A program made the translations under genes and the position numbers. DNA of 64,000 nucleotides. Origin: Sphingomonas phyllosphaerae 5.2. GTDB lineage: Bacteria > Pseudomonadota > Alphaproteobacteria > Sphingomonadales > Sphingomonadaceae. The stretch is taken from assembly GCF_000419605.1 (NCBI RefSeq), contig NZ_ATTI01000001.1, positions 2,204,501-2,268,500 on the forward strand. The letters run 5' to 3'. The stretch's first letter is position 1. Every line of letters starts with the position of its first letter. Below the pieces are notes generated by a model. That model was not told the origin of the DNA. It did not search any database and saw only the letters and a list, made by a program, of their open reading frames with translations. This document shows positions 63,753 to 64,000 of this stretch, piece after piece.

Positions 63753-64000
63753 TTACTTGAGCGCCTTCCCCTCGCGCCCGGCCAGCTCGACGACATATTG
63801 CCACGCCACCCGTCCCGACCGGCTCCCGCGCCGCGTCGCCCATTGCACCGCATCGCCGGTATCGAACGGCAGCGCGTGCCGCTCGGCATAGCCGCGCACG
63901 ATCGCGAGATACGCGTCCTGATCCACGACGTGGAACCCCAGGCTCAGCCCGAAGCGATCCGCCAGCGCCAGCTGATCGTCCACCGAATCGCGCGGGTTGA
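63753..64000 (-). CDS. DUF815 ATPase, C-terminal end (partial)
   Basis: About 81 C-terminal residues are visible, reading NPRDSVDDQLALADRFGLSL, GFHVVDQDAYLAIVRGYAER and WATRRGSRSGRVAWQYVVEL. The DRFGL, GFH and RGSRSGR elements are typical of the C-terminus of DUF815 AAA-like ATPases. The Walker motifs lie outside the window. The function of the family is unknown. Confidence 0.82.
   Translation of the reverse strand, partial: NPRDSVDDQLALADRFGLSLGFHVVDQDAYLAIVRGYAERHALPFDTGDAVQWATRRGSRSGRVAWQYVVELAGREGKALK

Overview
The window comes from a high-GC alphaproteobacterium, most likely Sphingomonadales (Sphingomonas or a close relative). Three pointers support this: several large TonB-dependent receptors paired with polysaccharide-degrading enzymes, a PspA/B/C system driven by a sigma-54 activator, and the ffh/rpsP/rimM/trmD/rplS translation cluster with the Ala/Glu-rich S16 tail common in this order. 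I see no rRNA, tRNA, CRISPR array, prophage or intact insertion sequence. Two genes are cut by the window ends: a secreted esterase at base 1 and a DUF815 ATPase at base 64000.

Bases 1-31361 are accessory and catabolic. (a) 1-9400: a secreted esterase, a cupin protein, a giant double beta-helix/beta-propeller protein, a LuxR-type regulator, a FadR-type regulator, gluconokinase and a TonB receptor. Three copies of a CGAC-N4-GTCGTA palindrome sit in front of the beta-helix gene and between gntK and the receptor, which suggests one regulon. (b) 9400-14920: a GH29 alpha-L-fucosidase, a TonB receptor and a second FadR-type regulator. (c) 15190-19870: a very large serralysin-type metallopeptidase with about 50 hexapeptide repeats and three LamG-like domains, a frameshifted small gene, and 700 bases without a supportable gene. 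(d) 19870-29430: a fucose utilisation locus with an amidohydrolase of the fuconolactonase type, an IclR regulator, a FucP permease, a zinc dehydrogenase, a GH95 alpha-fucosidase and a third TonB receptor. The receptors import fucosylated oligosaccharides, the fucosidases release fucose, FucP imports it, and the dehydrogenase and lactonase probably start its oxidation. The later pathway enzymes are not in this window. A DUF885 peptidase closes the section.

Bases 31500-39960 hold a CPA2 antiporter, a glycosyltransferase, a YqjI-type metal regulator with a DUF2218 partner, rarA, and a three-gene operon for a phenolic polyketide (type III PKS, methyltransferase, flavoprotein).

Bases 40180-52210 are mostly housekeeping: rplS, trmD, rimM, rpsP, ffh, mtaB, ftsY, yciB and sodB. 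A VapBC toxin-antitoxin pair and an oppositely oriented thioredoxin-reductase-like gene have been inserted between rimM and trmD, and vapC overlaps trmD by ATGA. A PQQ-type sugar dehydrogenase lipoprotein and two membrane proteins lie before sodB.

Bases 52270-56350 are an extended phage-shock operon. pspF faces it across two tandem palindromic enhancer-like sites and a sigma-54 promoter. A 45-residue small protein comes first, then pspA, pspB, pspC, three further small membrane/coiled-coil proteins that resemble PspB, and sufE. The last part holds a PepSY/response-regulator/kinase operon, an ABC-F ATPase, a globin-coupled chemoreceptor, an alpha/beta hydrolase and the end of a DUF815 ATPase.
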